This document shows, one piece after another, positions 47,181 to 57,804 of a DNA stretch of 64,000 bases. Numbering within the stretch: position 1 is the first letter of the stretch; every line of letters starts with the position of its first letter. The stretch is from contig NZ_OCSR01000001.1 in the NCBI RefSeq assembly GCF_900230185.1, forward strand, positions 496,001 through 560,000, read 5' to 3'. The stretch is from Burkholderia sp. OK233 (GTDB lineage Bacteria > Pseudomonadota > Gammaproteobacteria > Burkholderiales > Burkholderiaceae). Both the position numbers and the translations under genes were made by a program. The notes under the pieces are model-generated. The model worked only from the letters and a program-made list of their open reading frames with translations, was not told the origin of the DNA and made no database searches.

Positions 47181-47555
47181 ATGCGCCTCACCATCCACCT
47201 CGACACGTTCGACCGTGTCAATCCGATGGCATTCGCCATCCTGTGGCTCGACAATGAAACACGTCAATGGTCACGCGAGGGTCATATGGGGCTCGAACTG
47301 CCCGAATGGGGCGCGTTGCACGTCGATTGTGGCAACACGCTCGTCTGCGGGCCGCACGATTCGACGCCCTGCTGCGTACTCGAAGGGCTCGATCTGAACG
47401 CCACATCCGGACCATTCGAGGGAGAAACCGGACGCGCACAATGGTGCACGGATGCGGGCAGATCGCTGATGGCGGGCCATTGGCACGTGCAATGTATCGA
47501 CAACGAGAACACCGAGCCGGAAGTCGGCATCTTCGCCGCCGACGACAACCCGTGA
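47181..47555 (+). CDS. Hypothetical protein, 124 aa
   Basis: I do not recognise the family. The 124-residue product is acidic, without signal peptide or membrane segment, and rich in Trp, Cys and His (AILWLDNETRQW, HVDCGNTLVCGPHDSTPCCV, AQWCTDAG, HWHVQCIDNENTEPE). Six cysteines suggest a metal site or redox function, but no standard motif is present. GGAG lies 6 bases before ATG 47181. It follows the cytochrome c gene and precedes another unknown protein. Confidence 0.65.
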   Translation: MRLTIHLDTFDRVNPMAFAILWLDNETRQWSREGHMGLELPEWGALHVDCGNTLVCGPHDSTPCCVLEGLDLNATSGPFEGETGRAQWCTDAGRSLMAGHWHVQCIDNENTEPEVGIFAADDNP

Positions 47556-47591
47556 GCGTTGTCGTCACTGCCACCAGAATGAGGTGCTACC

Positions 47592-48068
47592 GTGGGAATG
47601 ACTGCCAATCTGGACGGCGTGCGTCATGCGTACGGACTCTGCTTCGTGCGCGCGCCCTGGGCCTATTTCACGCGTTTGACGCTCGACCAGCAATGGGGCG
47701 ACGGCTGGGAGCGCGTGCCTTATGAACAGCACGTCGGCACCCCTTATACCGACAGTCCCGAGCAGATCCTGACCGTCGCCTTCGACGGCCCGCTGTATCC
47801 TCCCGATCTCGGCTACGACGGCAAGGAACGAAGCGTCAACGAAATCAATCGCGGCGAGGTACCGTGGTTGCGTACTCAAAGTTTTGTCGGCAATTCGCCG
47901 ATTCACATCATGGCGGGCATCACGCTCGAGTCATTTGTGGCGCGGGTCGAACTCGCGGGCGGTCACGTGTTTGCGCCGCTCGGCTGGGGTGCTTTGCGGC
48001 TCGAGCCGAGTGAGCGCGCGACGCCACCCGATACCCCGGCTCCGGCGTGCGGCACTGTCAAAGCCTGA
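47592..48068 (+). CDS. Hypothetical protein, 158 aa
   Basis: A 158-residue soluble protein rich in aromatic residues (AYGLCFVRAPWAYFTRLTLDQQWGDGWERVPYEQ); I do not recognise the family. It has no signal peptide or membrane segment. The last ~20 residues are proline-rich and probably disordered. GTG 47592 has GAGGT 6 bases upstream; ATG 47598 would be two residues shorter. It is the third gene of the cytochrome-c unit. Confidence 0.62.
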   Translation: MGMTANLDGVRHAYGLCFVRAPWAYFTRLTLDQQWGDGWERVPYEQHVGTPYTDSPEQILTVAFDGPLYPPDLGYDGKERSVNEINRGEVPWLRTQSFVGNSPIHIMAGITLESFVARVELAGGHVFAPLGWGALRLEPSERATPPDTPAPACGTVKA

Positions 48069-48102
48069 AGCTGGCCAAGCCTACTCACCGCGTCACCTGG
48101 GC

Positions 48103-48396
48103 TCACCGCGCTATCCCAGACTCCTCCCGTGCCACCGTATCCGGCCGCCGTTGCGCCACGTCCTGCAGCCACGCGATCCTTGCCTGATGAAACTGGCTGT
48201 CAGCGAGCAGGATCTGCTGGTAGCCGACCTTGCCGGCACTGTAGTCCGCCACCAGGGCGAAGGCTCTCAACACAAGCTGACGGTACGAAACTTGTGTTTG
48301 TGCGTACGCATCGAGCGCCGCCTTCCGTTGAGACCAAACATAGTGTGCCGCCGCGAGACCCGGCGCGCCCCTGTCGGCGGCGCTAGGAGTCGTCAC
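48103..48396 (-). pseudogene. Remnant of an outer-membrane efflux protein (TolC/NodT type)
   Basis: The minus-strand frame reads ...YSAGKVGYQQILLADSQFHQARIAWLQDVAQRRPDTVA and then diverges. This matches the end of the last coiled-coil helix pair of NodT-type outer-membrane factors (usual form YRAGVVSYLQVL-x-A-x-RQ-x-H-QARIAW-x-QA-x-AQRYADTVALF-x-ALGGGW). Only ~95 residues are left, without signal peptide, barrel strands or the final GGGW. Its upstream end overlaps the small membrane-protein gene at 48383, which has its own strong start. It is best read as a decayed fragment of an efflux gene. Confidence 0.5.
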
Positions 48397-48574
48397 ACGC
48401 TGTAGGGTTCAACAGCAGAACGAAGCATGCAATACCGGAAATGAGCGCGGCCGCGCCGTAGCGGACGAAGTCTGTACTATCGAACAGCATTCCGTGGATC
48501 AATCCCGCCAAGCCTGCTAACGCGACAAAGACAGCAACCACCGCACAGATAATTTTTGGTTCGGCCCGGATCAT
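48383..48574 (-). CDS. Small two-helix membrane protein
   Basis: A 63-residue protein consisting essentially of two membrane helices (about residues 8-28, ICAVVAVFVALAGLAGLIHG, and 39-56, GAAALISGIACFVLLL) joined by a short polar loop. I do not recognise the family. A very strong AGGAGG lies 5 bases before ATG 48574, and a perfect FNR-type box lies 99 bases upstream, so it looks like a real gene with low-oxygen expression. It overlaps the efflux remnant by 14 bases. Confidence 0.65.
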   Translation of the reverse strand: MIRAEPKIICAVVAVFVALAGLAGLIHGMLFDSTDFVRYGAAALISGIACFVLLLNPTACDDS

Positions 48575-48672
48575 GATTTCCTCCTTGGCTCAAGGCGCAT
48601 CGTTTGAATCAACGGGGCAATTCGCAAGCCGTCAATCACGTATTTATCATCGACCCAACCGGGGTATTGCGA

Positions 48673-48686
48673 TTGATTTTCATCAA
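48673..48686 (-). promoter_or_regulatory. FNR-type box upstream of the small membrane-protein gene
   Basis: Perfect TTGAT-TTTC-ATCAA, in the 437-base divergent gap 48575-49011 together with the box at 48783. GATGAT/GATAAA (48651-48640, minus) is near the -10 position for a start around 48638. Confidence 0.68.
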
Positions 48687-48782
48687 GACCTGGACGCTTC
48701 GCTTCACGTGCAGGTGCGCCTCGCCACGTTGATGGGGAATCCATCTTAAGAAAGGTGACAAGTGCCCGGCGCTGTTGATCTC

Positions 48783-48796
48783 TTGATGTGAATCAA
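48783..48796 (+). promoter_or_regulatory. FNR-type box upstream of acs
   Basis: Perfect TTGAT-GTGA-ATCAA. CATAGT (48818-48823) is at the -10 position for a start near 48831, which would give acs a 180-base untranslated leader. Nothing further is recognisable in the rest of the gap. Confidence 0.7.
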
Positions 48797-49011
48797 GTGC
48801 ATCGTCAGCCTGACCGGCATAGTGGCCGTACACACCCACGCTGATTCATCGCAGGCACCCATTCAGTCCTGTCTGCCTTGCAGCCCTTGCCGTTTTCGCG
48901 CCCGAGTCCCAGACGCGCCGACGTATGCACCATGGCCACCAAGAGCCATCCCACAAGCGACCACACGCTCCATGCGTGGTCGCCACCATGACCCATATGA
49001 GGAGACTATGC

Positions 49012-50988
<1,977 letters not shown>

Positions 50989-51087
50989 TCACTCACGCGT
51001 TCGATCGTGCTGTGGCCGATGCGCGACGTCCATCTTAAGGACGGCCGCGCAATCGACGCCTACCTCTGTTTGTGTAAGGAATTCATC

Positions 51088-51693
51088 ATGAATATCAAAG
51101 CCCCAAATCCCGCGGCACTCGGCCTCGCAGGTTTTGCGTTGACGACCTGGCTGCTCAGCATGATTAACGCCGGCTGGTTCAGCGGCAATTCGATGGGCAT
51201 GGTGCTCGCCGTCGCTTTCGCTTATGGTGGCACTGCACAGGTGCTCGCCGGACTTATGGAAATACCGCGTGGCAACACGTTCGGCGCGACGGCATTTGTG
51301 AGCTACGGTGCGTTCTGGTGGTCACTCGCCCTCTTCGTGCTGTTCCTTCACGGTACTGTGCCTGCGGCGTTCATCGGGTGGTATCTGTTCCTGTGGGGCG
51401 TGTTCACGCTTTATATGTGGGTAGCGACATGGCGCGCGCCGCGCGCGCTGCAACTGGTGTTTCTGTCGTTGTGGATCACTTTCTTTGTGCTCGCAGCGAG
51501 CGAATGGACCGGCTTTGAATGGTTGCACCATGCGGGAGGCTACCTCGGCCTGGTAACGGCACTGCTGGCGTTCTATCTGTCCGCAGCGGAGATCATCAAC
51601 GAAACACATGGACGCACGGTGCTGCCGGTAGGAACCGTCGTTCAGGAGGTCGACGTGACCCTGACGGTCGCCGAGCGACTCCGCGGCGCTTGA
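51088..51693 (+). CDS. Acetate uptake transporter (GPR1/FUN34/YaaH family)
   Basis: A 201-residue inner-membrane protein with six hydrophobic segments. The family signature NPAALGLAGFALTTWLLS lies at the N-terminus, and FAYGGTAQVLAGLMEIPRGNTFGATAF and FVSYGAFWWSLALF follow. Members are acetate/succinate-proton symporters or channels. AAGGA precedes ATG 51088. The gene lies 100 bases after acs on the same strand, so acetate uptake and activation are probably co-expressed. Confidence 0.92.
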   Translation: MNIKAPNPAALGLAGFALTTWLLSMINAGWFSGNSMGMVLAVAFAYGGTAQVLAGLMEIPRGNTFGATAFVSYGAFWWSLALFVLFLHGTVPAAFIGWYLFLWGVFTLYMWVATWRAPRALQLVFLSLWITFFVLAASEWTGFEWLHHAGGYLGLVTALLAFYLSAAEIINETHGRTVLPVGTVVQEVDVTLTVAERLRGA

Positions 51694-51742
51694 AAGCAAG
51701 CGACGGCCCGCGTGCCGCCGCTCATACGGAATAAATATCTGC

Positions 51743-52495
51743 ATGCCGATCAACTATCTTCGGGGATTCACGAAACCTGAGCGCAGTGACGCGGCGAATC
51801 TGCGCCTCGGTCGATCGTTAGCTTTCGTCGCCGGTGCTGCCAACGCCGGCGGATTCCTCGCTGTGGGGCAGTACACATCTCACATGTCAGGCATTGTGTC
51901 GTCACTCGCCGACAACCTCGCGCTCGGCGAAATCAACGCAGTCGTTGCGGGATTGAGTTCCCTGTTGTCGTTTCTTTTCCGGGCCGCCACGTCTGCAATT
52001 CTGATCAACTGGGGGCGTCGCCGGCAATTGCACAGTCTGTATGCGATGCCGTTGATGCTCGAGGCTACGCTGCTCCTCTTCTTTGGCCTGATCGGCACGA
52101 ATCTCGAGACCCATCGTGTCCTTTTCGTGCCCGCGACCGTCTGTCTTCTGTGCTATGTGATGGGTCTGCAGAACGCCATGATCACAAAGATCTCAAAGGC
52201 AGAGATACGCACGACGCACGTCACCGGTCTTGTGACCGATATTGGCATCGAACTCGGCAAGTTCTTCTACTGGAACGTTGGAAACGTCGGAGCAACGACC
52301 GGCGGCGCAGTCCGTGCAGATCGCCAGAAACTGCGGCTTCTCGGATCGCTCTTATTGTCGTTCCTCGCGGGCGGCCTGACAGGCGCCATAGGCTTCAAGC
52401 ACCTGGGGTTTATGGCAACCATTCCCCTTGTTATCGTACTTCTTACTCTCGCTGCTGTTCCGGTCGTCGACGATATGCTAGCGCAGCGCCGGTAG
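51743..52495 (+). CDS. DUF1275 (YoaK-like) membrane protein
   Basis: A 250-residue membrane protein with about six hydrophobic segments and the DUF1275 hallmarks AFVAGAANAGGFLAVGQYTSHMSGIVS, GLQNAMITKISKAEIRTTHVTGLVTDIGIELG and a cytosolic DRQKLRLL. The function of the family is unknown. It follows the acetate transporter after 50 bases on the same strand. It ends 52 bases from the convergent hemerythrin gene. The codon usage and full domain length indicate an intact gene. Confidence 0.85.
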   Translation: MPINYLRGFTKPERSDAANLRLGRSLAFVAGAANAGGFLAVGQYTSHMSGIVSSLADNLALGEINAVVAGLSSLLSFLFRAATSAILINWGRRRQLHSLYAMPLMLEATLLLFFGLIGTNLETHRVLFVPATVCLLCYVMGLQNAMITKISKAEIRTTHVTGLVTDIGIELGKFFYWNVGNVGATTGGAVRADRQKLRLLGSLLLSFLAGGLTGAIGFKHLGFMATIPLVIVLLTLAAVPVVDDMLAQRR

Positions 52496-52546
52496 AGTAT
52501 TTTTTCGCAATGTCGCTATTTCGCGCTGTTCGAGCGTTGGGAACCG

Positions 52547-53128
52547 CTAGCGCTCCACTTCCGGAATGGTCTTGACGATCATCGAGAATAGCTTGCCAAG
52601 ATCCTCTTCGAGTTTGACTCTATCGAACGGATCACGATTGACCCCAAATACTGCGTCAATCACGGCCCAGTCATCCTTCGTCAGCAAACGTCTTGCAGCG
52701 GGCAGAATCATTACTTCTTCCAGACTTCGATGTTTCAGGTAGAACGCCGCGTATTCCTGAACCATGGCGCGCAGCGCAGGTAATGCGGGCTCGCCCTGCA
52801 GTTCATACCGGGTCAGCGCGTGCTCCAGATCTCGCACCCGCGCGTCACCTTCAGCGTGCTGGGCCTCCAGTTCAGCAAGCACATCGTCAAAATCATCTGT
52901 CCGGGCCCGCAGCCGTGCGAAAAGGTAGCGATCCTCCTTCGGATGATGCACCTGCTCCGGATACTCCCGGATGTAGTAAAGCATCGCCCGAAACACCGTG
53001 AGGCCTGGAACCTTCGAGCCAGTTTCCAGCAGATGGTTAAACCGCAGCATGCCCTCGATAATTGCAGACAATTGCCTGTGCTCATTAAGGATGACCTGTA
53101 TGGCACTGCGAGGTCCCAACGGCTGCAT
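52547..53128 (-). CDS. Hemerythrin HHE-domain protein
   Basis: A 193-residue all-helical protein with the hemerythrin-like iron ligands distributed as expected: LNEHRQL, VHHPKEDRYLF, the E-x3-H segment LEAQHAEGDARV and FYLKHRSLEEVMILPAA. Such proteins bind a di-iron centre and respond to O2, NO or oxidative stress. ATG 53128 has GGAG 8 bases upstream; the in-frame codons before it look noncoding. A perfect FNR-type box with a good -10 lies 123 bases upstream. Confidence 0.87.
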   Translation of the reverse strand: MQPLGPRSAIQVILNEHRQLSAIIEGMLRFNHLLETGSKVPGLTVFRAMLYYIREYPEQVHHPKEDRYLFARLRARTDDFDDVLAELEAQHAEGDARVRDLEHALTRYELQGEPALPALRAMVQEYAAFYLKHRSLEEVMILPAARRLLTKDDWAVIDAVFGVNRDPFDRVKLEEDLGKLFSMIVKTIPEVER

Positions 53129-53250
53129 ATCAAACTCTCCGATCTTCGACAGACACCGACGAATTGATTGCCTGCCACGCATCGACGGCGAGCACCAGCG
53201 AGAACACCCTCACATTCATTTCACTATGGACGTGTGCCAACGCCTGCGCG

Positions 53251-53264
53251 TTGATTGGGATCAA
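53251..53264 (-). promoter_or_regulatory. FNR-type box upstream of the hemerythrin gene
   Basis: Perfect TTGAT-TGGG-ATCAA. CATAGT (53228-53223, minus) is within one base of the expected -10 position for a start near 53216. Confidence 0.7.
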
Positions 53265-53318
53265 CCCGGTCGCCCCCCATCGTTCGATAGGTGGCGCCGC
53301 CCGGTTGCCAATCGCTGG

Positions 53319-54482
53319 TCAACGCATATTCCCGGTGTGGCCAAGTGAAAAACGCCCGGGCTGCGGCCAGACGGTGAGCCCGTGCGGTTCCGCGCCAACC
53401 GGAATGGATTTGACCGAGCCGGTCGTCGTATCGATCGCGTAGACAACGTCATCGAAGCGACCGGACAGCCACAGCATCTTGCCATCCGCGCTGACATTCC
53501 CCATGTCGGGACTGCCCCCGCCCGGAATCGGCCAGTTCGCGACGACCTTGCGCGTTGCGAAATCGATCACCGACACGCTGCCCTTGCCATGCCTCGGTCC
53601 GTGCACGAGATTGGAGCCGCGATTGGATACATAGAGCCGGGTGCCGTCGCGACTCGGGTACAGACCGTGTGTACCGACGCCGGTCTTGATGAAGCCGATC
53701 TTCGTGAAGCTGTCGCCGTCGACCACGTAGACGCCGTCGGCCATCATGTCGGCGACATAGAACACCTTGCCGTCCGGTGCGACGCGGATGTCCTGTGGCA
53801 TGCCCTTCCTGTCGAGTTCAAGGTAGCCCACGACCTTGCGGTTAACGAGATCGATCTTGGCCAGCTTGCCGCCGAACTCGCAGGTGAAGAGCGCGTACTT
53901 GCCGTCGATCGAGAAATCGGCGTGATTGATGCCCTTGCACTGCGGCGCTTCGAGACTCGATTTCAGCGCCATCGTGTGCGCATCGCGAAAGTCCAGTCGC
54001 GCGTGCGCTTCGGCCACCACGATCGCCTCCTTGCCGTCCGGCGTGAAGTATATGTTGTAGGGATCGTCGACCATGATCTCCTTGCCGGGTTTGCCCGTCT
54101 TCGGATCGATCGGGGTCAGGCTACCGTCGGGGCGGCCTTCCGCGTTGTTGGCCACCCACAGCGTCTGGAGATCCCATGAAGGGACGACGTGCTGCGGACT
54201 GAAGCCGACGTGAAACCTGTCGACTACCTTCACCGTGACCGGATCGATCACGTAGACGTCGTTCGAACGCAAGTTCGGCACATAGACGCGCGGCAACGCA
54301 TTGGCGACCGCGGGGCTCATATGGCCGGCGCCCGCTTCGCCGTACAGGTTATCGGGGTTCACCACGGGCGGCATGCCGGCCACAGTGGTGACGGCCGATG
54401 CAGCGCCGACGAGGCAGAAACCGGTCAGCGCGATGGCGATGACCGTTGCAACGCGCGAAAAGCGGGGAGCACACAATTGCAT
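53319..54482 (-). CDS. Exported YVTN/cytochrome-d1-like beta-propeller protein
   Basis: A 388-residue periplasmic protein with a signal peptide (VATVIAIALTGFCLVGAASA, cut near residue 30). It is a repeat propeller: the blade pattern V-Y-V-x-D-x2-x-V with intervening D-G-K appears seven times (VYVIDPVTVKVVDRF, SLTPIDPKTGKPG, FTPDGKEAIVV, KIDLVNRKVVGYLEL, VAPDGKVFYVADM, SVIDFATRKVVANW, YAIDTTTGSVKSI). No haem or catalytic motif is seen; ligand unknown. The start signal before ATG 54482 is weak. It follows the creatininase-like gene by 62 bases on the same strand. Confidence 0.8.
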   Translation of the reverse strand: MQLCAPRFSRVATVIAIALTGFCLVGAASAVTTVAGMPPVVNPDNLYGEAGAGHMSPAVANALPRVYVPNLRSNDVYVIDPVTVKVVDRFHVGFSPQHVVPSWDLQTLWVANNAEGRPDGSLTPIDPKTGKPGKEIMVDDPYNIYFTPDGKEAIVVAEAHARLDFRDAHTMALKSSLEAPQCKGINHADFSIDGKYALFTCEFGGKLAKIDLVNRKVVGYLELDRKGMPQDIRVAPDGKVFYVADMMADGVYVVDGDSFTKIGFIKTGVGTHGLYPSRDGTRLYVSNRGSNLVHGPRHGKGSVSVIDFATRKVVANWPIPGGGSPDMGNVSADGKMLWLSGRFDDVVYAIDTTTGSVKSIPVGAEPHGLTVWPQPGRFSLGHTGNMR

Positions 54483-54544
54483 GGCGAATTCCGTTATCGA
54501 GTGAATGAATGATCGGAGACGGAATCGGGAGTCTGTTGAATGTT

Positions 54545-55360
54545 TCAACGGCTTGCGGTCTCCTTCCTGATGGCATCGATGGTCCGCGACACGATCGCGT
54601 CAACGCCCAGTCGACCGAGCTCGACGCTCGAGTGCCGCGGGTCGCCGCCATAGACGCCATCGGCCGGCCCCAGTTTCGGGCCGCTTCGCAGATGCTCGAG
54701 CCGCACCATCTGCGGTGCGACCGCCAGCAGCAGCGAGGTATCCGCGAGCCCCGCATGGGTGCCGATCTCGGCATCGCTGACGCCGTGCTGCCGCAGAATC
54801 TGCGCATAGCCGTCCGAGCTGGTGCCGTAGTACTCCGGTGGCACGAATGCGCGGGTGCCCGAGCCAGCCCAGCTCTTGTTAAGCCGGGCTACAACGTGCC
54901 TGACATCGTTCTGGTAGCCGCCGTGGTCGCCGAGAAAGACGACGTTGGAAAAGCCGTGAACCTTGAAGCTGTTCGCGGCGGATTCGAGCGTCTTTTCGAA
55001 CACGTCGTCCGGCACGGTGATCGTGCCGGGAAAGCGCATGTGCGAGGTCGGCGGAGCGTAGCCGCCCTCCGGCGCGTAGGCGATGACCGGCGCGACGATC
55101 GCGTTGCCGAGGCCCTCGGCGATGCGCTGTGAGAGCACCTTGACGCGTACATTGTGTTTGCCGAGTGCTACGTCCGGGCCGCTTTGCTCAGTTCCGCCGA
55201 TGGGGATGATGACGGTAGTCTTGCCCGCGTTAATCTGGTCACGAAGCTCGGTCCAGGTCAGGTCCTCAAGGAGTACGGATTTCGGGGTTTGAGAAAAAAC
55301 AGTCTGCGTGGCGATAAGCAAAATGACGGCCGCAAGAGCTCGTCTTGGTGGAAAGCGCAT
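54545..55360 (-). CDS. Exported creatininase-family amidohydrolase
   Basis: A 271-residue protein of the creatininase family, whose members hydrolyse cyclic or other amides using two metal ions. The motifs are IPIGGTEQSGPDVALGKHNV (metal-binding E and H), NVVFLGDHGGYQND and IGTHAGLADTSLLL. It is unusual in having an apparent signal peptide (LAAVILLIATQTVFSQ), so it would act in the periplasm. The substrate is unknown. It starts 30 bases after the end of the cytochrome-oxidase operon on the same strand and may be its distal part, followed by the beta-propeller gene. Confidence 0.8.
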   Translation of the reverse strand: MRFPPRRALAAVILLIATQTVFSQTPKSVLLEDLTWTELRDQINAGKTTVIIPIGGTEQSGPDVALGKHNVRVKVLSQRIAEGLGNAIVAPVIAYAPEGGYAPPTSHMRFPGTITVPDDVFEKTLESAANSFKVHGFSNVVFLGDHGGYQNDVRHVVARLNKSWAGSGTRAFVPPEYYGTSSDGYAQILRQHGVSDAEIGTHAGLADTSLLLAVAPQMVRLEHLRSGPKLGPADGVYGGDPRHSSVELGRLGVDAIVSRTIDAIRKETASR

Positions 55361-55390
55361 GAAGGGACCTCGTGGGCAATGCGTACCTCG

Positions 55391-56182
55391 TTAGCGACTG
55401 TCCGAATAGTACCGGGCTGCCGCTTCGATCTCGGATGGCGTCATCCCGCGCGCAACATTGCGCATCTGCTCGCTGATATCGTTGCGACGAGTCCCCGACG
55501 CGAAGGCCTGCAGTTGTGTTCGGATATAAACGGCAGACTGCCCCTCCAGCCATGGACTGCCGACTTTGCCGGCAACACCACCGTGACAGGACGCGCAGGG
55601 GGCGATATTGCGCATGGGTGCACCACTAACGACGATCGTCGGAGCCGGTTCTTCGTTGTCAGCATGAGATGCAGGCAAACGGGGCAGATAAGAATAATAT
55701 GCTGCGAGATCCTTCATATCCTGATCGCTCAGATCGACGACCATCGGCGCCATGATCGCGTTGCTCCTCGCGCCGCTCCTGAAGTCCCGCAGTTGCTTAT
55801 AAACGACTACTGCGGACTGCCCAGCGAGATTGGGCGAGTTTGCCTCGCTCAGCCCGCGCATGCCGTGACACATGGTGCAGCGCATTGCTAGTGTTGCGCC
55901 ACGCCCAATGGAAGTTGTGCTCGGGTGATCAAGCATTTCGGGCGTCACCACTACCGTGCTAGTGCTCACTGCGGATTCAATGCGTGCCCCGTTGTACCAG
56001 GTACGGGGTACGCCCGCAGCACTGCAGATGGCATTCCACAATCCATGAAATTGCGCATCCTGTTGCGCCGAGGGTAGCCACACGAAGCCAACGACCACCG
56101 AGAACAGGAATAGAACAAGGCTTGCCCCGATGCTCGCGACGAACCACGGGTTGCGCATCGAAACCAGTCGTTCGTTGCTCAT
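55391..56182 (-). CDS. Membrane-anchored dihaem cytochrome c
   Basis: A 263-residue protein with an N-terminal membrane anchor (FVASIGASLVLFLFSVVVGFVW, about residues 14-35) and two cytochrome-c domains with haem sites CTMCH (near residue 101) and CASCH (near 195). Each domain resembles cytochrome c4 halves (LAGQSAVVVYKQLRDFRSG, LEGQSAVYIRTQLQAFASG). It probably donates electrons to the oxidase encoded directly upstream. The two adjacent ATGs (56185, 56182) overlap the oxidase subunit I stop; GGAG spacing favours the second. Confidence 0.88.
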   Translation of the reverse strand: MSNERLVSMRNPWFVASIGASLVLFLFSVVVGFVWLPSAQQDAQFHGLWNAICSAAGVPRTWYNGARIESAVSTSTVVVTPEMLDHPSTTSIGRGATLAMRCTMCHGMRGLSEANSPNLAGQSAVVVYKQLRDFRSGARSNAIMAPMVVDLSDQDMKDLAAYYSYLPRLPASHADNEEPAPTIVVSGAPMRNIAPCASCHGGVAGKVGSPWLEGQSAVYIRTQLQAFASGTRRNDISEQMRNVARGMTPSEIEAAARYYSDSR

Positions 56183-57804
56183 CATTGTGCTCCCATGTGT
56201 ACCGCTGGAACGGACGTTTCCGGCAGCGTCATGAGTTGAGCAATCGGGTACCCGTAATTCGCCACGGTCAACCCGATCATCAGGCCGACCCACAGACCAA
56301 AACTGTTCAGGGCTATCGGCAGAGATTTAACTTCGTGAATCGGCGAACTGAACCGGTATTCGGCCGGCGAGACCTCTGCGCTCAGGTGGCCGCGGATCAG
56401 GACAATGAAGAACAGCGCGGCAGACAGTACCAGCATCGCACCGCCGATCACGGATAGGATTACGGACAGAGCCTCAGGCGCAATCGCGGGATTGGTGTAG
56501 TCGTAAAAGGCCATCCGACGAGGCATGCCCAGTATCCCGACATAATGCCAGGGGAATGTCGTTACGATCATTCCAACGAACCACAGCCACAATTGCGCCC
56601 TCATCAGGCGTACGCTGGTGAGCGCCCGCCCGGTCAAGTGAGGCCAGAGATCATAGGCAATCGCAAAATACATGATGACGATTGCCCCAGCAAAGATGAG
56701 ATGAAAGTGCCCGGTGATCCACTGCGTGTTGTGAATCGTCGAATCCAGCTGATAACTCATGTTGATGATGCCACCTGCGCCGCCGAACCCTAGCATGACG
56801 AACGAGAACGCCACCGCCAGCATCATCGGATTGTCCCAAGGCAGCGCCTTGACCCATCCAAAGGCGCCCTTCCCACCTCGCAACCGCCCGGCAATTTCAG
56901 CCGACGCACAGATCGTGAAGACTGTCAGCAAGGTAGGAACCGAGACCAAAGCCGTAAACACGGAATGGACGAACTTGAAGCCTGACCCCACCTGCGGATC
57001 GGCGAACAGGTGGTGAATGCCGATCGGCATCGCTGCCACCAGGAACAGGATGAACGAGATGCGCGCCATCGAATCGCTGTAGAGTCGACCACCGATCGCG
57101 CGGGGAATAATCGTGTAGTAGGCGATGTACGCAGGCATCAGCCAGAAGTAGACAATCGCGTGCAGAGTCCACGAGAAGAACACACGGGCGAGACCGGCGT
57201 CAATGGTCGATTTGAAGCCGAGCGCCACGGGCAAAATCTGGAACAGCAACTCGATCGCGGCGCCAACGGCTGTCCAGCCCCACAAATACGAGCCGGCTAC
57301 GTTGGCGAACATCGCAAGCGGCACGGGACGGCCTGGATTTTGACGCTTCCAGACGTGCAGATTGATGGACATCAACGCGACCCAGATCCACGAGCCAACA
57401 ACCACCAGCACCACGCCAATGTAGTAGAACGGATTGCCGATCATGGGGGGGTAAAAAGTATACAGAACGGATGCCAGACCCATCGACACCGGCACCATTG
57501 CAGTCACCGCGCCCACCGCCACGAGCCAGAACCCCGCCCACGCCCAGGCACGGCCGATGAGCGGCTTCTTCAACGCCAGTTCCGTGATTGCATAGCCAAA
57601 TCCCATTGCGATGAGCGTCGGAAAGACGTAACCCATCGCCGAGCCGTGTGCGGTTACCGATCGGTAGTAGATGTCCGGATTTTGCAACCAGGCGTGCAAC
57701 GGGCTGCGGATATACATCTGCCATTCGCCGAGTAGCAGCGCCAGCCCGAATACCGCGAACGCAAGCCAGAAATGGGCCAGAACCAGTCGTTTGCTATTGA
57801 GCAC
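56182..57804 (-). CDS. Cytochrome c oxidase subunit I, B-family (ba3-type)
   Basis: Catalytic subunit of a haem-copper oxidase, 540 residues, about 13 helices. All metal ligands are visible: H53 (TAHGSAMG) and H368 for low-spin haem, H366 for the active-site haem (GHFHLIF), H215, H264 and H265 for CuB, and Y219 (HAIVYFW). CuB-helix spacing and the absence of the A-family proton-channel motif place it in family B, which usually has high O2 affinity. It lies between the subunit II gene (11-base overlap) and a dihaem cytochrome c. No subunit III gene is present. Confidence 0.93.
   Translation of the reverse strand: MLNSKRLVLAHFWLAFAVFGLALLLGEWQMYIRSPLHAWLQNPDIYYRSVTAHGSAMGYVFPTLIAMGFGYAITELALKKPLIGRAWAWAGFWLVAVGAVTAMVPVSMGLASVLYTFYPPMIGNPFYYIGVVLVVVGSWIWVALMSINLHVWKRQNPGRPVPLAMFANVAGSYLWGWTAVGAAIELLFQILPVALGFKSTIDAGLARVFFSWTLHAIVYFWLMPAYIAYYTIIPRAIGGRLYSDSMARISFILFLVAAMPIGIHHLFADPQVGSGFKFVHSVFTALVSVPTLLTVFTICASAEIAGRLRGGKGAFGWVKALPWDNPMMLAVAFSFVMLGFGGAGGIINMSYQLDSTIHNTQWITGHFHLIFAGAIVIMYFAIAYDLWPHLTGRALTSVRLMRAQLWLWFVGMIVTTFPWHYVGILGMPRRMAFYDYTNPAIAPEALSVILSVIGGAMLVLSAALFFIVLIRGHLSAEVSPAEYRFSSPIHEVKSLPIALNSFGLWVGLMIGLTVANYGYPIAQLMTLPETSVPAVHMGAQ

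Noticed and set aside
53319..54482. Beta-propeller as cytochrome cd1 nitrite reductase or NirF
   Set aside because: No haem-c CxxCH, no d1-ligand histidines in context and no other nir genes.
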